Of a stretch of 64,000 nt of DNA, positions 15,001-20,684 are shown piece by piece. The position numbers and the translations under genes were made by a program. Below the pieces are notes generated by a model that worked only from the letters and a program-made list of their open reading frames with translations, was not told where the DNA came from and made no database searches. The first letter of the stretch is position 1. Each line of letters opens with the position of its first letter. The DNA comes from Butyrivibrio sp. FCS014 (lineage in GTDB: Bacteria; Bacillota; Clostridia; Lachnospirales; Lachnospiraceae), in contig NZ_JAHA01000003.1 of assembly GCF_000526935.1 (NCBI RefSeq), forward strand, positions 372,001 to 436,000, given 5' to 3'.

Positions 15001-18000
15001 ATCCTGATGGTACATCAAAGATAGAGGTTACAGATGGTTCTATTGATATAGGAGCTGACGGAACCGTTACTCAGACGGAGGTAACAACAGATAGTAATAC
15101 TACAACAGCAGCCGATGGATCAGAGGTAACAACAACAAGTACAGATATTGTTTCTACTGTTACAAATCCTGATGGAACTAAAGAAGAAACAAAGACAACA
15201 GTTGAAGATAAGACTGTAACGAAGCAGGATGGAACATCAACATCTGAGACCACTGAGAAGGAGACTACAACGTCTTATGATACAGAAGGTCATGTTACAG
15301 GATCGGAGACCGTAACAACAACGACGAAGTCGGATTCGACAACAACGACTAATCAGGATGGTTCAGTTACAGTGACGACTGATAGTGAGGTAACTGAAAC
15401 AACAGAAGTTAAGGACGAATCAGGCAATGTTATCTCTACTACTGAAAAAGAGACTGATGAGACAACTAAAGTTACTGAAAAGAAGGATGAATCAGGTAAG
15501 GTAACAAGCAGTGAAACTGAGACGACATCCCATGTTACTGTAAAGGATGCATCCGGCGAAATCATAGATGAATATGATGAGGATGTTAAGGATACTTATA
15601 AGGAGAATCCTAACGGATCTACCGAGAAGTCTACTGTTGTTACTACGACAGATGGTGATGGCAATACCATAAAAGAGACTACTGGAGTAAAGACAGATTC
15701 AGACGGCGACATCACTGAGACATTGAAAGAGACAGAGACAACTACGAAGGATTCGGATGGTAATGTTACTACAAATGTAGATTCAGAGAAGACTGAGGTT
15801 GATCCGACTAACGGAAATATTACCGTAACCGAAACTGATTCAACAGTTGTTAAGGATTCTGACGGAGCCCTTATATCATCAGAAGAAACGACACAGAAAT
15901 CAGAGCCTGTTATTGACTCTGAAGGAAATGTTGTCGGAACAAAAGATACTGTGAAGGAAACTGTTCAAATCGCTGATGAGGATGAGCATGGAAATCCTGT
16001 AATCAAAGAGACAGTTAAGGAAACCGAGACCATCACAGATAGCGATGGCAATACAAACAGTACAACAACCGAAACAGAGAAAACTATAAGTGAAGACGGA
16101 ACAACTCAGGAAATCGACAAGACTACAAGGATAGTTGAATCTTCTGACAATGAGGGCAACAGTTCCTATTCAGAGACAGTAAACTCTAAGGATGAAGCCG
16201 GACACGATGTGGTTGAGGAGAAGACCAATACCATAACCAATAATGATGACGGTTCTGTTACTAAGACCGAAAACACTTCAAAGACGACAGATAATGGTGA
16301 TGGCACTAAGACTGTGGAAGAAAAAGACAATGAGACAGTTACAGAGCCTGATGGAGCTTCTGTTACTACTGAGGTTACCGGTTATTCAACAGTAACTACC
16401 GATGATCAGGGAAATACAACGACAGCCACAGAACAGACTGTTACTGAAACAACTAAGGATCCTACAGGTAAGGTTACACAGACAGAGACAACTGTGAGTG
16501 ACTCTACTACAACTACAGTAACAAGCGGTGATACAACTACTGAGACCACAACTACTGATTCAACAACTACGACTAAGGATGGCTCAGGAAAAGTAACAGA
16601 AATCACTGAAGCTCATACCGAGGAGACAACCGAGACTACATCCAGTACAGATGCATCAGGTAACAAGACAGAAACATCAACAACAACTGTCACTGAGGAT
16701 GCTACTGTTAAGGATGCATCCGGTAATATCAAGGAGAACATTCATACCGAAGGAACTGAGAGCACTACAGTAAAGACCGATAATTACGGAAATGTGATCT
16801 CAGAAACCAATACTGAAAATGCGACCTCAACAATAAAGGATGCAGAAGGTAACGAAATAGGAACCTTGGTAACAGAGAACACCCATACGGAAAATGCAAA
16901 TGGTTCTTCCTCGGATAGCGAGAAACAGACGTATACCGATAAGGAAACCGGTGATGTTACTGTTACAGAGCATGAGACCACAAAGGGCAAGGATGCTCAG
17001 GGCAGAGATGTAACAACTCAGACTGATACGACCACCAATACATCTAAAGATGAAAATGGAAAGCCTGTTACTGAAAAAGAGGAGACAAAGGTCGTAACAA
17101 CAAAAGATCCTAATGGCAATTCCGTTACTACAGAGACAGATACATCTACCAAGACTTCAACTGATAAGGATGGTAATAAAGTTGAGGAGAAGGTAGAGAA
17201 TACAACTGTCACTACAGTAGATGATTCCGGAAATAAGTCTGTTACAGAAAACAAGGAAACTGTAACAAAAGTAACTGATCCTGAAACAGGAGAGTCTACT
17301 GTAAACAAGACCGAAGAAACGAAGGAGACAGAAAAGACTGCCGGTGGAACAGTTACAACAACTGAGAAAACGACGGAAACTGAAACTGTAAAGGATGCTG
17401 AAGATAATATAATTGGTGAGACTGTTACAGAGACAACCAAGGAAACAGTCACAGATCCAAACGGCAATAATACTGTTACGGAGACCAAGACAACATCTAC
17501 TACAGATGAAAACGGAACGACAGAGTATGAAACAGATACAACTGTGACTTATCCTGATGGAACAGTTAAAGTAACCGAAACAGAGGGAGAGAGTAATGTA
17601 AACAATGATGGCTCTGTAAGTACATATGAATCATCGACAGAAGTTACAAAAGATCCTTCAGGTAATGTGACAACAACAACTTCCGAGACAACATCCAACA
17701 CTTCAGTAGATGGTAAGACAACGTCCTACACTACTGATGAGACAACTACTTATCCAAATGGTGAAAAGTCTGAGAAGACTATCGCCGGAACTGTTCAGAC
17801 AAATCCTGATGGCACTATCACTGATACAAGTAACATTAGTGAGACTATTACGGATGAAAATGGTGATGTGACTAATGTAGCTGCTGAAGAGACAACAACA
17901 ACCTCTGCAGATGGCCGTACAACGACTACTGTAAGAGAAGAAGACGTTACAAGGCCTGATGGTACGACTGTTCATACAGAATCTACAGAGACTACAACTA

Positions 18001-20390
18001 AAGAAAAGGACGGAACAACTAAAACACAGGAAAGTAGCAATGAGACAACCATCGATCCGGATACCGGAGACGTAACCGTTGTTGAAACAACAGGAACAAC
18101 CACAACTGATGAGTCCGGTAATAAGGAATATGATTACGAGATAAAGACAACCGATCCGGACGGAAACACAACAACTCAGCATGTGGATGGCTCTGTGACG
18201 AATAATGCTGATGGTACAACAACTGAAAAGGAGGATGTAACAACAGCAGGTACAAAGACAACAAATCCTAACGGCTCTGTGACCGAAACTTCTGAGACAA
18301 CCGGCAAGGAAGTGACAAAGGATAAAGATGGTAAAGTAATCGAGGAAAAGGACAAGGAAACTCATACCAGTACCACTACCCAGAACTTCAATAATGGTAA
18401 GACAATCACAACTACTGAGGAGAATACTGAGGAAACCATTAAGGACGGAAAAGGAAATATCACCGGTTATACCGAGACAGAAACAACGACAAAGACAACG
18501 ACCGGTACCGATTCTAATGGAAAGCCTTATGAGACAACTACGGTTAAGTCAACAGAGACCACAAAGGACGCGAGTGGACAGCCTACCGGAACTGTAGAGA
18601 CCACTATTTCCTCAGATACCAGAGAGATCGAAGAAGGCGGAAATAAAGTCACGACTACAAATGAGACGACCAAAGAAGTTATCAAGGATGCATCGGGTAA
18701 TGTGACAGATGAAAAGACAACAAATAAGAGTATTGTCGTAACTGAAGAACCCGGCGGAGATAAGACAACTGTAACAAGGACGTCTACTACTGATGATGAA
18801 GGCAAGACTATAATTCACACAGTAACTGAGAATGAAGATACTTCCGGAAATAAGACAAAGGAAATATCTAATGGTACAGGTATTAAGAGTGCTGATGGAT
18901 ATGGTGATATCATTACAGAGGTTCGTTTTGCAGATAACGTACCTGAAATGAATGTCAAGAACCTGACTGAAGAAATGGCAGCCGATATGCTCAGTACTGC
19001 AGAGAAACAGTATCTTGAGACTGCAGTTGCTACAGGAAAGACCTACGAAGTAACAGTCTATCTGAGTGTTACAAATATTGACAGTTCTGTTTCTTCATCA
19101 GACAAGGCTAAGGTTACAAGCGCTGTTGATGCTGATGACATCATGTATCTTGATATCGGACTGTTCAAGACAATAACTGTTGATGGAAGTGTAAAGAGCA
19201 ATAAGCGTCTTACCGAAACGGATGATGAGATTGAGATTACAGTTGAAATCCCTGCTTCCTTTGGTGCAGTGCCTTCGGGTGGAACAAGAAGCTATTATAT
19301 CGTTATAGTACATGGTGGAGAAACGACTGTTGTCACACCACAGGAAAATGGTGACAATACACTGACCTTCTGGACAGACAGATTCTCAACATATGCGATA
19401 GCATATAAGGATACGCTTCCGGTTAAGCCTGATAATAACAGCTCTGATAATGGATCAGCTTCTGATAACTCAGGATCAGATACAGCTGAAGCTGCAGTAG
19501 TTACACCTGAAAAGAAGCCTACACCGGCAACTCCTGCTGAAGAGGTTAAACCGGGAACAACAAATAAAGGTAAAACTTCAAAAGATACAGAATCTGACCA
19601 GAGTGAAGTTCCTCCAACCGAGGAGACAAAGCCTGTAAATAACGACACAGGTGAAGAGGTATCCAAGGATCAGAAAGAAGAGTTACCTATTGTTGATGCA
19701 AGTGTATCCAAGGATCCGGATAAAGAGTTACCGACATCTATAAAGAATGCTCTTGAAGATGCTATTGATAAGTTAAAAGAGGTAGCACCGGGACTTAAGG
19801 ATCTGGGTTATGTAAACATTAAAGAAACTGCAACAGATGGAGATGGTTCAGGATATGCAATAATATCCATTGATCTTGAGGATGGAGAGAATTATCCATC
19901 AGGAGATTATTATCTTCTTACTGTGGATGAAGACGGTAGAATTATGCTCATACCAAGTGAAGGTATTACTGATGGTAATCTCACATTTGTTGGCGATCCC
20001 GACATGGATTATAAGCTGATCTGTGATACACAGGGAGAACTTAAAGGTATGCTTGATCCGTATGGTTATGTAATTGCCGCAGATGGAAAGCCTTTATCAG
20101 TTGAGATAAGACGATTCATACTGTTTGACTTCCTGGCAACGCTGGCAGTTATTGCATTTGGAATTCTGGCATTCCTTAAGAGAAAGAAGTGGGGTAAGCC
20201 ATATGTGATTGTAACATCAGTTGCATCTCTGATACTCCTGATCCTTACGGAGCATATGGGAAGTATACGCTTCTTCGGACGCTACAGCTTATGGTTTGCA
20301 CTGATACTTATTGCAGGTATTCTGATTATTCTTCAGACTCGATATGTTGCTGATAAGGCAAATGGTAATAGTAATCAGGAAACCAATTAA
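1..20390 (+). CDS. Giant multidomain cell-surface protein, 5' end outside window
   Basis: The reading frame is open from base 3 to the TAA at 20388-20390, giving at least 6795 residues. The first in-window ATG (222) is internal, because an acidic, Ala-rich coding stretch continues in frame up to the left edge. In order: a beta-rich N-terminal part; an Fn3-like module near 1080-1340; InlB/Listeria-Bacteroides-type repeats ending in FYAHW or LYAHF near 1350-1590 and 2545-2810; a Gly-rich segment 3370-4290; two more InlB-like modules up to about 5820; many MBG/YDG-type modules (TYGD, YDG, GNY and TLTV motifs) from 5820 to 14290; a Thr-rich repeat stalk 14290-18870; a conserved-looking beta domain ending in FSTYAIAYKDT; a Pro/Lys/Thr linker; and three hydrophobic helices near 20120-20355. 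No LPXTG motif is seen, so anchoring is probably by the C-terminal helices. An adhesin or surface-display role is inferred; the ligand is unknown. Confidence 0.9.
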   Translation, partial: ERLTSTTVSTDDIVSQAKELAPSAEAIEEDAADHTGEVIDELNSNAATEAVQATTEGFSIYTVEFTYGQKQYVMPGDSEIPLKDILDEVEIVGDPTDVQCSNEELFSAENRDGEWYIIAHQAFSSQEWMIVTIDDVDIEIIVTDSSAVSQALGVKDGWSTDNILSSGEEMAKVYSFNYNASMALTNNSNVCLYTKDYHEDGGLSNDGTVTSDDITWSLKVGTYQDNSIFLKPGNEVTLTFDTVGVYQNVYFLALAGGVDDKTDAKMDTTINYSDGTTSTSSFTVYDSWTKVTDPVAGTSFLSGYKRYNNKNKKYESIKFSIAGMNVDTSKLISSITIKNTHNKANLSVFGVSGITANIPSPVNVVENEGRVVKWSPVPDASTYRIDVSKDPNFTTMEAGYNNKEVQGTSCDLSDLDPGDYYIRVRAVNSEGGQSASSQSIHVDWNVKIFKVDYVKNTSGDVKVLSGSLDSRKITDGQDNTITLPNIRLDGYTFNGWYDSSEGGNKLGNGGASYYVSEKITFYAHWTPIPNTATVKLTKDSSAWSGQTVALYQSGNSVYTLTGSGGTYSNAKVVNGTYDIYVNNRKTDQTVTFNATTASQKKTISINYNTLTLKVYLDDALSTKPGVVTLRQGGAIKYTVESTNGAYIEYILDSETTYDVFINGADTGTDLSKTNNNATLYYYTAQLAITDDSPWTDATVTLCDAYGNQLGSLDYVSKTSNTTYYERILQKNSSALYYVYVNGNNIGKTISLDAANRKATAKFYTATVKVTCSKFPAGDFDLSITNDVDKYDLSYTSTASSTKTYIANHVYARGYGSSEEPYRLHTNQINVTGANYNLLSTAKLLNITAWIVDYYSYGFASNDPDKTKPIASLKTSHYVAGGCKDTPAQEEYVEGFTFAGWSTGTWTPTETSYTAFNFATAITKDTKLYAHFLKPTVKINGFVRTNASGAQSNNGTSFRLANLSISGFESGNTIKYIMFNNTGISSITALSGVTSNGGSFDSNTNILTFSPYATMDVAQKVVRDYLVFTPNPGESSKITVTVMDYKGNTTTATSAGDPIMSTDSNNWIDLNTLSAGATLQNGKYYYLNTNKTFDSSETAGANGLIVPSNSSVTIYIKSGCTLTVKGGHGKRTAGGGAGIYLPSNSKLYLMGDGTLNATGGNAANGGLGGTGSSGNLTDGSMKQGGNSGSGGYGGGGAGAGIGGNGGEGGAGGGATGYGTECPGAEEFVQTPKSGNPGSDGSSGSAGGTVYTKGNVKVNAKGGSAGDGGSAGTPGADVGVKSSAWGSGDKSGTRYEIAGGGGAGGGGGGGGSAANIGSGGGGGAGGGSGGQGGCTYGSGEKTNPFVSGYSGALQTNAGCKGGPGSGGAGGKGITNGGNGATNNHGYDQGGIASVDGGTTFNTVGGTGAGGGNGGNKGSSSSTSSGTRVPTAYTISYVNNNNYGTYTTPNITTYTCGNTGQKIILPTYTAKAGYYFQGWKLTKYANSSAGDSLITSATTTYFRQGQSVVIPQYAFGNIEFTAMVTSKTGLSDTSETLSVNAISTSGGGSSGSQTYYTYTVTARVDNSQQNAGLLVLKNSSGNAVATINGENGVYKYTSTSQLSSSATLDGLGITLNPLSSNNSATTVNFETAKVKIVGYTPTVVTLGNGGPSLSKPHGSTEEIYISSPRITNSDKGSYPISVNGVETGIDAKWGTTTVVTYKTITANITLNGLTAGDIGSVYLMDGDGNKIYMETSAAAGASNAVYTVTGLSSSTSYTLYVDNISTGKTVDFASGNSVSHTINRYTTRVNTILDGTTSDIGTVILGEEEMVKAGPGTYLYVSTETGAKTLSVDGEIIGDLQPGSTTNLNYFTLTYKKSVDNEDGDLPTDAIVYRYGSTSIPATATLADKGNLTNGGKTFIGWTVTKSNAIAGNNGTVGLKNKDDTLTMDGTMTATATWQSTGFSDLGDDIKVVLSSDTYTYNSEIQTPTVTITRSYAVKAGSDAPASVVLQEEKDYVLKYSNSNHETDRYTAYGSDGSKNNAIDAGTVTITIEGCGDYSGSITRTYTIEPATVEVFGLTAQNKEYDGTTSATLDKSGVQLYGIMDADKKYVEFTADSAEFISANASDSIRVDVSGISLGTGASGDRSSNYILTPTEPVTAKILKREISHATITLRYDSAAYNGDYHEPYAQASDIPDSENIISRSDYDVIYSNNLHAGTATVTLRAKETSNYTGEQTKTFTISKAPLIIEALPASSVYGQAIAIVTGKYQITEGEIYGGAEAVLDADGNFQFDSEGELIQTPSDEDELAISVYTTVKQGYAAKTYPRQIIIDYNENPDYEVTVVPADYTITKLAASAALNVVVKGYTGVYDGQAHGVSVSASGYAENESIKIYYSSTSVADAEEKAAAGEEQDIDSFKQTNAGTYPVYYCVVADNYEGSITGTATISIIKAPLKVTAEDRTLTYGQSLTELSESNVQHLTFAGSGDGAIAGFDSAAEFKAAVISAFGSGIEGAVTYTSSYKARDDIGSGYVITPKLSNEALLTAPLNNYDVTYYSGELTVYAKPITSYTWETTDGVAVTAEPEILVYNGKAQGLKAVPNGVFDGDDVYVSGYDTTGSITIADVGYNNVESAIDVGNYNAKVTGIAGSDAGNYVFMNDNTAVIQHAFKIRKATNSDGNPWVVAPSVPDFPVGGNPTPVGQDIYGGTLDSGNFYYAPVDQSILNAITGKTNASPADLIEKIKTLVDSGMSVPYAIENLNTQAAAVTGSTYTDGNSFIKPIGTAPTTAGDYIGIGYTPGSNNYNPVVGGSPFVVTPHTASKKIVHVKANDVSAVYGTSKDSITVTYAPTAEVGSASLTPEQIAAINTYLSGNVTYTVPYDSTDASMRGVGVYNISLALKSGAAENADYEFIFESTGKLTITKKPVGLTWPAANAIPYTGSRIDYNAEVTTTDIEYAGDVVSVGSYTNDPANKKVSYATVVGNYTAEALALTGADAANYSISQTATTSHAWSIVKADNVFTTTPSISDWYYGDTAPEPIGAAKFGNIEFMYQEKKDGITDWTIFNPKTPNVPTEAGTYRLFAVVEAGDNYNRLEATAEQIYEFTIYPAEVVVTCLDQSSAHGSDLELNYNYQVMKGSVSADEKTALGLGNIITTNVQVDGEGKITSPAGKYVIAHTDIINASNFNELTEYDKSYITSDGNIKVNVVAGTYTVTKASMTVSDDPDHSSSVNATYDGRGHGINPPVVKDSAGNIVNPGTYTVYYSKEPLNAGNYGSGSTTSPVYTDAITSPGEPIYYYIVSDNFAPVSGSAYVLINKTPLTITAKDSTISYGKAAANNGVTLTGLKGDDTIESLSGSATYNYYAKDTNGYPDTNKPYAPGAVNGKKGDYAIVPSGFSSGNYDFAYVNGTMTVTASSGTGGQGGSGEDEGLKPEMFALDTDKPNTKPSYEYDVDADGNPIQPTPQIKVTPDYTGLISPDDLTDDFEITYEYPNAGTGEANIVITPKSEGNYAGSAVKVPFTITPKAVTIKAGDGAGIYNGDIMLLTYEFTEGNLNAKEIERLKVEATTTATKTSPQGTYPTTIEYKADPCYSITVVNGTYTIGPAILTVSTEPYIGVYDGNAHDAGKVTVKTGKFLTFAKVYYSTESEEEASDFAASENSDAQTVPTCKNVGEYTVYYCATCDNYAPVTGSFTAKVTKAPLTAKVNFEQSITYGDAIPTLTDSGITYTGFKGGDNASVITGTAAFATTYAAGSPVGTYAVTASGLSADNYAISYEAGIITVEPKAVTFEWPETNELIYTGSELNYTATIKAADVYGSDDVTIGEYREHDGLFTDHAYRAIEAGTYTSQVTKLAGSKAANYAIDDATSNHQWSIVKDNTSPSETEVAGKTIVVIKPADQTIYYGQPAAAFAFKARSYANQAYYDADTGRTLGEDVTESIGTYVADPAEISYMTAYKTGDNVGTYAIEAYGLTAKDNCRIIYEDGTLTVNKATGGEGGQGTGNEFTGPAASGDLGMGDGWTYGDTPKTPSATSTQGGTPVFNYYGKGNDGDYSVDLDTTPPTTPGDYAVKAIIPGTDNFDPIESPLDTFTISKRPLTVIAADKDSPYGKTLLPLTYTMSGEIKQGDVVQINMATTATSSSAVGEYPITFTEATGAAAGNYDITYVPGTYFITRTEGTLTVSASEYIGTYDGDPHTIDVQTFGDLSAVVRYSTTELTDNNYGIGSKTAPTFKDAGAYTVYYYVASNSSTPVSGSKQVTIEPKTLTVTASNQTVTYGDEVPASGSVTVAGFIEGESIESLNITSTVSYSYEQFDPIGNYDITPASTPALNNYTYEYVDGTLTVEKKPVTFTWTKNIFTYTGEELSITATPVGSVNGDKLGVTYVNSAAEGKVSTATNVGTYTAIVNELTGSKASNYSIDPDASVRSWTIKSGTNSFAEPLTISNWQYGEGANDPEAVPEFGSATYEYATSYNGPFTTTKPSTPGTYYVRAVVPETADYSGITGTPVGFVIDKGSLIIYANSLTEKKGEAVNLNGAYSIAGDIATGDRVTAVLKTNADTTSTAGSYNVEFEKVTVSSQSYSQAKNYTESDLEGNLITADDLYEIRLVPGELRLTETAISVTADVTGETEFDGTYDGDYHGINVNVSAEDPEDTTLNGAKVIYSTEKYDDEDELAAAIASGVASEKSPEIKEAGSKTIYYYVVDSDGNILLDGSKAIIIDKAPLVIKANDFVCSTSEDPVGKGVTCDGFRGLDDMSVLIGTPTYTFSYTRGDGAGTYAVNVSGYTSANYDITFEPGVLTMLDVVTTTVVNDDGTITTTTTSSTAGGTHTETISETKDADGKLVETTTTTTDTVVDDNGKITKTTESVVTDENGEYVSGAVKTETTTEVETTGEDGKTITVKNTDSTETTTYADGSEVEVSVKDTEIKDEDGNTISDSTTTEKTVTDEDGNKTVTTDIQSTETHTDSNGNTVITETDSTTVTHEDGDGNITSSKTDETVTETITDQSGNATKVVTEKETETDENGNSDYTITKTTDNPDGTSKIEVTDGSIDIGADGTVTQTEVTTDSNTTTAADGSEVTTTSTDIVSTVTNPDGTKEETKTTVEDKTVTKQDGTSTSETTEKETTTSYDTEGHVTGSETVTTTTKSDSTTTTNQDGSVTVTTDSEVTETTEVKDESGNVISTTEKETDETTKVTEKKDESGKVTSSETETTSHVTVKDASGEIIDEYDEDVKDTYKENPNGSTEKSTVVTTTDGDGNTIKETTGVKTDSDGDITETLKETETTTKDSDGNVTTNVDSEKTEVDPTNGNITVTETDSTVVKDSDGALISSEETTQKSEPVIDSEGNVVGTKDTVKETVQIADEDEHGNPVIKETVKETETITDSDGNTNSTTTETEKTISEDGTTQEIDKTTRIVESSDNEGNSSYSETVNSKDEAGHDVVEEKTNTITNNDDGSVTKTENTSKTTDNGDGTKTVEEKDNETVTEPDGASVTTEVTGYSTVTTDDQGNTTTATEQTVTETTKDPTGKVTQTETTVSDSTTTTVTSGDTTTETTTTDSTTTTKDGSGKVTEITEAHTEETTETTSSTDASGNKTETSTTTVTEDATVKDASGNIKENIHTEGTESTTVKTDNYGNVISETNTENATSTIKDAEGNEIGTLVTENTHTENANGSSSDSEKQTYTDKETGDVTVTEHETTKGKDAQGRDVTTQTDTTTNTSKDENGKPVTEKEETKVVTTKDPNGNSVTTETDTSTKTSTDKDGNKVEEKVENTTVTTVDDSGNKSVTENKETVTKVTDPETGESTVNKTEETKETEKTAGGTVTTTEKTTETETVKDAEDNIIGETVTETTKETVTDPNGNNTVTETKTTSTTDENGTTEYETDTTVTYPDGTVKVTETEGESNVNNDGSVSTYESSTEVTKDPSGNVTTTTSETTSNTSVDGKTTSYTTDETTTYPNGEKSEKTIAGTVQTNPDGTITDTSNISETITDENGDVTNVAAEETTTTSADGRTTTTVREEDVTRPDGTTVHTESTETTTKEKDGTTKTQESSNETTIDPDTGDVTVVETTGTTTTDESGNKEYDYEIKTTDPDGNTTTQHVDGSVTNNADGTTTEKEDVTTAGTKTTNPNGSVTETSETTGKEVTKDKDGKVIEEKDKETHTSTTTQNFNNGKTITTTEENTEETIKDGKGNITGYTETETTTKTTTGTDSNGKPYETTTVKSTETTKDASGQPTGTVETTISSDTREIEEGGNKVTTTNETTKEVIKDASGNVTDEKTTNKSIVVTEEPGGDKTTVTRTSTTDDEGKTIIHTVTENEDTSGNKTKEISNGTGIKSADGYGDIITEVRFADNVPEMNVKNLTEEMAADMLSTAEKQYLETAVATGKTYEVTVYLSVTNIDSSVSSSDKAKVTSAVDADDIMYLDIGLFKTITVDGSVKSNKRLTETDDEIEITVEIPASFGAVPSGGTRSYYIVIVHGGETTVVTPQENGDNTLTFWTDRFSTYAIAYKDTLPVKPDNNSSDNGSASDNSGSDTAEAAVVTPEKKPTPATPAEEVKPGTTNKGKTSKDTESDQSEVPPTEETKPVNNDTGEEVSKDQKEELPIVDASVSKDPDKELPTSIKNALEDAIDKLKEVAPGLKDLGYVNIKETATDGDGSGYAIISIDLEDGENYPSGDYYLLTVDEDGRIMLIPSEGITDGNLTFVGDPDMDYKLICDTQGELKGMLDPYGYVIAADGKPLSVEIRRFILFDFLATLAVIAFGILAFLKRKKWGKPYVIVTSVASLILLILTEHMGSIRFFGRYSLWFALILIAGILIILQTRYVADKANGNSNQETN
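3370..4290 (+). repeat. Gly-rich low-complexity coding segment of the giant surface protein
   Basis: About 300 residues consist largely of Gly-Gly, Gly-Ala-Gly and Gly-Gly-Ser runs, encoded by repeating GGCGGTGGAGCCGG-like DNA. The local GC content and purine bias of the plus strand are clearly higher than in the flanks. The segment follows a short parallel-beta-like motif (IYIKSGCTLTV, IYLPSNSKLYL), so it may be long loops on a beta-solenoid. This is in-frame coding sequence, not an intergenic repeat. Confidence 0.8.
14290..18870 (+). repeat. Thr-rich degenerate repeat stalk of the giant surface protein
   Basis: About 1500 codons encode alternating polar beta-like stretches (TTTTETT, TVTETT) separated by tight turns of the type D-x-x-G-N, D-G-S or D-G-T, recurring by eye about every 16-20 residues. 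Thr, Glu, Asp, Lys and Val dominate. Cys is absent and aromatic residues are nearly absent. The pattern suggests a long extended stalk or beta-hairpin repeat that may be O-glycosylated. The open minus-strand Val/Ser frames across this stretch are composition shadows. Confidence 0.85.
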
Positions 20391-20426
20391 TTCAGGGTGG
20401 TAAAACTTCATAATACATTTCCAAAG

Positions 20427-20474
20427 AAATACCCTCGGCTTGAAGAGATACAGGTCGGGGGTATTTGTTTTTTC
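20427..20474 (+). terminator. Intrinsic terminator of the giant surface-protein gene
   Basis: A 13-bp stem (arms 20427-20439 and 20454-20466, with G-T wobbles) is followed by a run of T residues at 20468-20473. It lies 36 bases after the stop codon, which fits a strong intrinsic terminator. Confidence 0.85.
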
Positions 20475-20543
20475 TGAGTTTTTTTTCTGACTTGGGTGGA
20501 GCTTTTTGAGATGGTTTGTCTGTTGGATATGTAACTTTTGTTG

Positions 20544-20551
20544 ATTACAAC
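20544..20551 (+). repeat. IS66 target-site duplication, left copy
   Basis: ATTACAAC directly abuts the left inverted repeat. The same eight bases occur at 23381-23388 directly after the right inverted repeat. Confidence 0.93.
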
Positions 20552-20574
20552 GTAAGCGCGAAATAATCCGGCGG
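20552..20574 (+). repeat. IS66 terminal inverted repeat, left end
   Basis: This is the 23-bp end sequence; its reverse complement is found without mismatch at 23358-23380. Confidence 0.95.
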
Positions 20575-20684
20575 GTTGCGCTATCCCGCAAGGCATGTTA
20601 ACAGGTACAAGGGGTTTTGCCCATAAAATATACCCCAGCCTCATAAGAGACTGGAGCACCTTGACAATTCACATATGATAAAGA

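Noticed and set aside
14258-18805. Long minus-strand open frames opposite the Thr-rich stalk
   Set aside because: They are Val/Ser-rich mirror images of ACA/ACT/GAA codon runs, lack ribosome sites and domains, and are explained by composition.
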